64,000 bases of DNA from the NCBI GenBank assembly GCA_019973155.2, contig BPQB01000004.1:248001-312000 (forward strand). Direction: 5' to 3'. Under the pieces are notes generated by a model. It was given only the letters and a program-made list of their open reading frames with translations. It did not search any database and was not told where the DNA came from. The position numbers and the translations under genes are program-made. Shown piece by piece: positions 58,366 through 64,000 of the stretch (the stretch's first letter is position 1; the number at the start of each line of letters is the position of its first letter). Origin of the DNA: Phanerochaete sordida (lineage: Eukaryota > Basidiomycota > Agaricomycetes > Polyporales > Phanerochaetaceae).

Positions 58366-58950
58366 TCAGGGCGACCACACGCTCAAGTTGGAGGTTGGCA
58401 TGTACGGCATGGTGGGCGTGATCGGCGTCATGGGCGTCGTTGGGAGCGTCGGCGAGAGTGGGGACGTGGGAGTCGAGGGGTTCAAGATGAAAGCCTGCTG
58501 CTTCCTGACCACGATGATAGGATGGTTCCTCCCGTTCCGCACCCGCCCAGCTATCCACCGCTTGAACGCCTCCTCCGACACGATTTGCCGCCCGCCCGGC
58601 TCGCGGTCCATGAACGCGACGGCGAAGCCGACCTTCAGTTCAACCTTGGCACGGAATGCACGGAGCGAGATCGCCTCCGCGACCCGAAGACGCCAGATGT
58701 CGTCGGTAGCGGGCACAGAGACCTTGATGACAATCATGCCGTTGACGGGGTCCCAGCGGTGAGGGTCTGCGTCGGTAGTTTGCGACGGAAGGGGTGGCGT
58801 AGTTGCGGCGGACGGCATAGGGGGCGGGCTAGGGTAGTTCTCTTTGCCTTTCGCGAGGGGACGATCGAACTGGGTGCTTCGCATGCGGCGGATGCCGTTC
58901 TTGAATTGGTTCGTAGCGTCGGTGAGGATGGTGCGGGATTTGGGCGACAT
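58366..58950 (-). CDS. Small PB1-like domain protein
   Basis: ORF of 194 residues from the first internal ATG (MSPKSRTILTDATNQFKNGI). A Pro/Ser-rich linker with KGKENYPSPPPMPS precedes a compact ~85-residue module: MIVIKVSVPATDDIWRLRV, a helix VAEAISLRAFRAKVELKVG, FAVAFMDREPGGRQIVSEEA, and FKRWIAGRVRNGRNHPIIVV. The opening strand with Lys, the helix and the D-x-E acidic loop resemble the ubiquitin-like PB1 fold used for protein pairing in signalling scaffolds. The C-terminal ~35 residues are Pro/Thr repeats (PTSPLSPTLPTTPMTPITPT). The frame is open upstream to 59250 but that part looks non-coding. Partner and role unknown. Confidence 0.6.
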   Translation of the reverse strand: MSPKSRTILTDATNQFKNGIRRMRSTQFDRPLAKGKENYPSPPPMPSAATTPPLPSQTTDADPHRWDPVNGMIVIKVSVPATDDIWRLRVAEAISLRAFRAKVELKVGFAVAFMDREPGGRQIVSEEAFKRWIAGRVRNGRNHPIIVVRKQQAFILNPSTPTSPLSPTLPTTPMTPITPTMPYMPTSNLSVWSP

Positions 58951-60502
58951 TGCAGGCGGTGCGGTGATAGATTGACAGCGAAGGAAAGCGCGAGAGCGAG
59001 GAGTCTTGACAGTTGAGGACCAAGGTCGAGGGACAGCTTGAGCTGTCTGCGCGAGACATAGTCGACGGTGGAGGCTGACAATGGCTGACTGCTGGAGCAG
59101 GCAGCGCTGACTGGAGGTAGAAGTGGAAACGTTTGTATGACGACTGCGACGCACGTGTTGAACCACTTCTAGCTGAACTCTGGCATCGGTAGACGGAACC
59201 GGCTTCTCTGATCCTTCGTAGTAGGAATGGGGCGGGTCCAGGACCGTCAAGGTCGTGCTCAGGGTACTTCGGTCGCCACCATCCGAGGTCGTCGCTTTTG
59301 GTGGTCACAGAATCTATGCGATAAGAGATGGTCAGAACTTCCATGATGCACAGGGAGAGGCTAACACGAGAACGCGATGTGGCATCGCAAAAATATCAGC
59401 TTTCCGTTCTATGTCCCCGCACCCAGGCGGTTCCTTCGCACACATATGTGACAAAGTGTACCAGAATGAGCACGAAGACGGTTCATTCACCGAGAAAATC
59501 TCTCCAATGATTCTTCCAATTGTCATCTCCCTAGAGGCCTTGGTAACGAGCGGATGCGCAACACTCACCATACATTGACAGGCAGACTCTGTGTCGGCCG
59601 CTGGGATGCCCCGATAAGTCCAATGAAGCATAGAGTCGGTCTCGACCGCGATGTACTCCTTAGATGTCTTCCCCGGTCGGTCCGGTCGAGGGGAAGCAGA
59701 ACCAAAGACAGAGACACAGAATGGATGGAAGTCACGCTCGCGACCACACTGCAGCATCAAGAGCCAGCCTGCTGGGTATTGAAACGTACGAGAGAGAACA
59801 GATTCAGAGTGCGCATGGCGAGGAGACAGGTGCAAGACAAGCGGGCGAAGACACGACTCGAGGTGAAGAGGAAACAAGCGCTTCCGTCACGTGCGCAAAG
59901 CGGCGCTTTTTATTCTCCGGAGTGTCCCCGCATCCTCCTTGTTTCCTGGAATACACCTCGTGTGACCGCACATCTGCGATGTTGCCAGATGTGAGGCTAC
60001 GGAGGACGTGCGAGCTATTCTATGCGAATTCTTCTATCTCATTCAACTTCTGCCATTGTCCAACAAGAGATGAACGCGGCATAACAACGACAGACCGTCG
60101 CCGCCGTTACCACCGCGCCTTTGGTGAGTCTTATACTCTGCCTGCAACTCTTCCCTTCATCTCACTCATGCCCATCGTTCTAGAACCTCTCCCTCCCTCT
60201 CGCAGGGCGTATCAGTACCTGTTTGAGCGGGCCCCAGACGGGGACATCATCCCATCATGGTGACCGTCATTAATGCTCCTGGCAGTGTCCCCACACGCGG
60301 CGGACTGTGTGAGCTCGGCCGCACTGATCGCCCGCCGCGGGGCTGTGGCCGCGTCGTGTCTCGTGCGCACGGTCATAACAGCGGCAGGTTATCAGCGCGG
60401 GCGCGCGCCGCGGCCCCTCGCCCACCCCCCGCCCCCGCAGTGCGCCCCGCGATACCTGGACCTTCACGCAGGCCGTGAACACCGTGCGCGCTGGAACACA
60501 GG
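58951..60502. other. 1.55 kb intergenic stretch
   Basis: Lies upstream of both the PB1-like gene (minus) and the GPCR gene (plus). A minus-strand ORF at 59332-59877 stays open for 181 codons and may be a small gene (listed separately). Otherwise no coding content. Confidence 0.45.
59332..59877 (-). CDS. Possible small gene of unknown function
   Basis: ATG-initiated ORF of 181 codons in otherwise non-coding DNA. The middle portion (GWLLMLQCGRERDFHPFCVS then YIAVETDSMLHWTYRGIPAA) has a balanced composition with several Trp and Cys, unlike chance ORFs in this region. A GTGAGT inside (about 59568) could be a donor. I recognise no family. Confidence 0.3.
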   Translation of the reverse strand: MFPLHLESCLRPLVLHLSPRHAHSESVLSRTFQYPAGWLLMLQCGRERDFHPFCVSVFGSASPRPDRPGKTSKEYIAVETDSMLHWTYRGIPAADTESACQCMVSVAHPLVTKASREMTIGRIIGEIFSVNEPSSCSFWYTLSHMCAKEPPGCGDIERKADIFAMPHRVLVLASPCASWKF

Positions 60503-61997
60503 ATGTACCGCGTGCCTGCGAGCCTTGCTGCGGCTGCGCCGTTTGGCGACGGACGATTCGGCGGCGTGGCGGTGAGTCGCGGCTGCTCGTATGACCCCGC
60601 TCGGTACTGAGGACGTGCAGAGCCTGGTGGTCGCAGGATCACTATCAGGTCTCGCAGTGCTGTTTATTCTACTTGTAAGCGTGGTACAGTTCAGTTCTTC
60701 GTGTCACTCTTGCTGAATGCTCCGTTCGCATTTCCGCTCAGGCTATGATATTCCGAGTCCCCGCCTTCACCACGAATGTCATGCCGTACTTTGTTTCTCT
60801 CCTTGTTGCCAATGTTTTGCAGGCGATTGGGGCTGTGATCAATATTCGGTGGATCACAGACCGCGCCGTGGAGCCTGGATACCTTTGCAGCTTCCAGGGC
60901 GGCGTGAAGCAAGCAGGCAACGTCGGGACTGCTGTTTGGTATGTTCTACATCGGACAGCCGTGATGAAGCTCTGCTGAACCTGTTCCAGGTCATTCACTC
61001 TTTCTGTATACGTATTTCGCATCCTGTTTCTGCGGACTTCATCTTCGACGACCCTGCGTTATATCACGCTCTGCCTAGGATGGCTAGCAATCGTGTTTGT
61101 TGTCATGATCGGACCCCTCGCGATCCAGACAAAGGCCAGAGGGCCGTACTTCGGGCCCACGGGGTACTGGTAAGCACCAACATTTACGAACTGCTATGTG
61201 GCCTCATGTGCGCTAGGTGTTGGATAACACACGCCTATCCGGAGGAGCAGATGTTCCTCGAGTACTTCTTTGTACGTCCCCCGCCCCCAGCCCCGCATCT
61301 GTACCGCTCACCCGACCCCCAGGAATTCCTCTCCTCGGGCCTTTCCTTCCTCCTCTACATCGGCATCCTGCTGCGCGTGCGCGGGAACCTCGTGCGCCGG
61401 AGCCACGGCTGGCACCTGCGCTTCGTGCCGCGGGGCGAGCGCTGGCTGCTCGCGGTGAGCCGCGACTGGCTCGACTCGTCGATGCTCCGCGTCGCGGCGC
61501 GCCTCGTGTGGTACCCCGTGTGCTACGGCGTGCTGCTCGTGCCCGTCGCCGCGCTGCGCTTCGTGCAGTTCGGCGGCGCGCCCGTCCCGTTCTGGGCGAC
61601 GATCCTCACGGACACGATGTTCAACCTCCAGGGTGCGTGTGCCGTGCCCCCTGCCGCGGATGCGAGGAGCTGATGGCGCCGTGCAGGGCTCGTGAACGTG
61701 CTGCTGCTCGTCACGACGCAGCGCCTGGTGCCCGAGAGCGCGAGTCTGCCGTCGTTCGCGTCCCCGCGCAGGGTCGTCGACATGGCCTCGTCCGAGGCTG
61801 TGGGCATCACTCCCTTTGTGCTTCCGCCCAAGGAATCACCTTCCCCTGACGAGGAGAAGCCGCCCAGTGAGCCAACAAGAACACATGAGCTGCGCCGTAC
61901 CATCAGCGTCGCGTCGACGTCAAGTGTCGGGACGGTGGACAGCCTCAGCAGCGTCGACTCGCGCACACCTCTTACTCGCGACGCGGTGCGTCGGTGA
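60503..61997 (+). CDS. G-protein-coupled receptor, Git3/Crl (cAMP-receptor-like) type
   Basis: Seven exons (60503-60571, 60621-60674, 60742-60938, 60990-61169, 61217-61271, 61323-61632, 61687-61997) sum to 1,176 nt, 391 residues. Seven helices can be followed: SLVVAGSLSGLAVLFILL, VMPYFVSLLVANVLQAIGAV, TAVWSFTLSVYVFRILF, LGWLAIVFVVMIGPLAI, EFLSSGLSFLLYIGILLRV, LVWYPVCYGVLLVPVAAL and TILTDTMFNLQGLVNVLLLV. The W-P-x-x-Y motif in helix 6 (VWYPVCYG) and the short third loop rich in Arg fit fungal Git3/Crl-type receptors for nutrients. Extracellular N-terminus is about 25 residues. The ~100-residue cytosolic tail is Ser/Thr/Pro-rich. Ligand unknown. A start at 60591 is possible if the first intron is not spliced. 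Confidence 0.82.
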
Positions 61998-62964
61998 TAG
62001 TCCTCATATTTCCTTCGAACTCGGGCGGTATTTCCGGATTATAGAGAGCGTGTCTTTTTGTTGACTTTGGAGCATATCGGACCCCGGTATTACATGTACA
62101 ATTAGTGGCTGTAAATTTTGGTGGTAGGCGGCAGTCGACTCGGATACCCCGCCCCGCGCGACTCGGCGATGTTCCCCTGATCCCCGCAACTCCTTGACAT
62201 ATCGTACAGTTTTTGACTTTGTGTAGTGACTTCAGAAGCTCATCGTGCTTCTCATGAGCCCTTCACTAGGGTCGGCTGAGTGTTCCACGGGATACCTGGA
62301 AAGCGGCTCAGCAAATACACCCGACAGGAAAAAGCAGACCTACGGAGACTCGGCAGCATCGTGGTTCCGGAGTATAGCGACATGCGAAGCGTGTGCCGTG
62401 CCGTCTGGTGGATAGAGCGCACGCTCCGTGCCACGTGCGACAGGACGATGCGCAAGACCAGGCCCGTGGGCATTTCGTGGATACTCGGCATCTTGGGCGG
62501 TCCTCGCTGTTTCGCAGATCTCGGGGAGAGACGAAGACGCAGGGGCGTGCAGCCGCCCTGCGCCTCCAGCAGGGATCATATAGGGCCCTGCCAGCAGAGT
62601 ACGTGGGTCCTCGCCCGCCCTGCGAGGGCGAGTCCCAGGGTCGCGAGCACGCCCGGCAGTGCCAGCGAGCGACACTAAAAGCATATCAACTTGGCAGCCT
62701 ACGCGAGTTATATCCGCAGCTGCGAAATAACAAATATTTTATTGGGGAGCTATTCGCAGCGGATGGCGATGCCTGTCCAAGCTGTATGCTCCGAGCGCGA
62801 CACTCGCGTCCGCTGAGCCCGCCCCGCCACGTGCTCCCCGCCGCGCGCCACAAAGCGGGCGGCAGCAGGGGGCGGGGCGCGCAGACGAGACGCCCACAGC
62901 GCTTCCGCTCTTGTTCACTTCCACCATCCCCCCGCCGTCCGGCCTCTGCACGTCTCCAGCGTGG
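61998..62964. other. Intergenic stretch
   Basis: 3' flank of the GPCR gene and promoter of the Rrg7-like gene. Frames are short and featureless; an upstream exon of the next gene could lie between 62690 and 62900 but none was evident. Confidence 0.45.
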
Positions 62965-63678
62965 ATGGTGCCCCATGGACCGACGCACACCCTCTCGCGC
63001 CGCCTTGCGCTCTCGGCCGTGCACCGCGGCGTAGCGTACGAGGAGCGCTCGATGGCGCTGCTGCAGGCGCGCCTCTCGATGTCGCTCCGCCGCATCGGCG
63101 GGCGCGCGGACGGCGGCGTCGACCTCCAGGGCTGGTGGTGGCTCCCGAGCGACGACGACCCCGCGACGCTCTCCGGCGTGCCCGGGCACCGCCGCCTCCG
63201 CGTTCTCGCGCAGTGCAAGGCCGAGTCGAAGAAGATGGGCCCGAAGTACATCCGCGAGATGGAGGGCGTGCTGCACCGCTACCACGCCATGGGGCCTTTC
63301 GAGGAGCCGGGCACCCAGGAATCGCGCTCTGTGGACCCTGCGGTCGGGCTCATGATATCCTCGTCCTCATTCTCGAAGGCTGCTGCCCTCCTCGCACACT
63401 CGTCGCCCCTACCACTGATCCTCATGTACATCCCGGAGTACGACCCGTTGGACGAGAACGCACCACAGGTAGCCTGCGAAGACCCTGAAGAACAGCAAAT
63501 CCCAGGTTTTGTCACCTTCAACCCTGCGCTGGCTGCCAAGGGTGGTCTTCTTCGCGGCGAGTTCGAAGTGCGGTGGGAGTACCAGGCGCACGCGCCCGCC
63601 GAGGGTCGATTGGGTCTGTGGTGGAAGGGCAAGCGGGTGGAGAGCTGGACACCCGACGTCGATCAAGAAGACCTGTAA
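62965..63678 (+). CDS. Rrg7/DUF2034-like restriction-endonuclease-fold protein, probably mitochondrial
   Basis: ORF of 237 residues from the first ATG; the frame is open back to 62911. The core reads AVHRGVAYEERSMALLQARL, MSLRRIGGRADGGVDLQGWW, RVLAQCKAESKKMGPKYIRE and MEGVL, which matches the PD-(D/E)xK-like pattern of the Rrg7/DUF2034 family: an acidic residue in YEE, the Asp of GGVDL, and the QxK of AQCKAE. Later segments (VGLMISSSSFSKAAALLAHS, PLPLILMYIPEY) complete the alpha/beta fold. In yeast Rrg7 is needed for respiratory growth and resides in mitochondria. The N-terminus here carries Arg/Ser but no classic presequence, so a 5' exon may be missing. Whether it cuts DNA is not known. Confidence 0.75.
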   Translation: MVPHGPTHTLSRRLALSAVHRGVAYEERSMALLQARLSMSLRRIGGRADGGVDLQGWWWLPSDDDPATLSGVPGHRRLRVLAQCKAESKKMGPKYIREMEGVLHRYHAMGPFEEPGTQESRSVDPAVGLMISSSSFSKAAALLAHSSPLPLILMYIPEYDPLDENAPQVACEDPEEQQIPGFVTFNPALAAKGGLLRGEFEVRWEYQAHAPAEGRLGLWWKGKRVESWTPDVDQEDL

Positions 63679-64000
63679 CATTCAAAGACGAGTACTACAA
63701 TACTGGATGCCTTTCCACTGCCGTCTGGAGAGCCCTGTAGACTAGATTCCAGAATAAATCGGACGCGGCTTCCCGGCGGATCTTGCTTACCGCTGTCTCG
63801 GTGCGGTTGAGTGCGTTTGCAGACTCAAAATCTGGAGGAGGGGTCGGACCCCCCTCGCAGACTAGATTCTGTGTTTGCAGATATGATTTCAGACTCCGCA
63901 TCACTTCGCGTACGACTCTCGTTGCCGTTGTGTCTCTCCTAACCCCCACTTACGCCGCCCTCCGCCTCGCTAAGTGTCCATGAAGGTTAGCTGAAGGTGT
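63679..64000. other. 3' flank with a G/C hairpin and short repeats
   Basis: Non-coding by eye. GAGGGGTCGGACCCCCCTC (63838-63856) can form a hairpin, and GACTAGATTC occurs twice (about 63739 and 63861). A minus-strand ORF (63695-63949) has no recognisable content. Confidence 0.4.

Noticed and set aside
63795..63890. tRNA-Leu-like anticodon arm (GACTCAAAATC)
   Set aside because: No T-loop consensus or acceptor stem follows; stem has a mismatch.
1..64000. CRISPR arrays, rRNA, intact transposons, viral genes
   Set aside because: No regularly spaced repeats, rRNA-like blocks, terminal inverted repeats with transposase, or reverse transcriptase motifs were seen on either strand.

Overview
The window is nuclear DNA of a filamentous basidiomycete, most likely an Agaricomycete; polypore-like is only an impression. 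The grounds are many 48-60 nt introns with GTRNGT donors and CTRAY-like branch points, GC-rich coding DNA, no operons, and gene families typical of that class: an expanded non-canonical G-alpha, DUF6534 seven-helix proteins, F-box/LRR expansions, a Ste6-type ABC exporter and an Ole1-type desaturase fused to cytochrome b5. Gene models were spliced by eye; for the multi-exon genes the quoted exons sum to a whole number of codons, which is strong internal support. No alignment or database search was run, so family names rest on recognised motifs.

Layout. 0-5.4 kb: 3' end of a gene with a chitin-synthase-type DEK_C tail, then a complete Ste6-like ABC exporter on the minus strand. 6.3-22 kb: two minus-strand PH-type genes, the second a giant of 20 exons and about 3,941 residues (PH core, long disordered tracts, an SR-rich block, coiled coils, a conserved-looking C-terminal helix). 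22-24.8 kb: gene-poor. 24.8-32.6 kb: WrbA-like quinone reductase, a probable mitochondrial protein, and a divergent pair (Ybp/glomulin-like helical protein and a peroxisomal PXA-type half ABC transporter) sharing a 145 bp intergenic promoter. 33.8-35 kb: bHLH factor. 35.4-46.4 kb: a family of three F-box/LRR paralogues (one frameshifted) interleaved with a one-helix membrane protein and the delta-9 desaturase. 46.7-53 kb: RanGAP, a divergent G-alpha, and a seven-helix DUF6534 protein. 53-56.7 kb: gene-poor or decayed. 56.7-64 kb: an unrelated F-box gene, a small PB1-like protein, a Git3/Crl-like GPCR and an Rrg7-like nuclease-fold protein.

Functional themes. Signalling genes are frequent: Ste6-like pheromone exporter, G-alpha, the adjacent seven-helix protein and a GPCR lie within 62 kb. 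Lipid metabolism is represented by the peroxisomal fatty-acid transporter and the desaturase. I found no CRISPR array, rRNA, convincing tRNA, intact transposon or virus.
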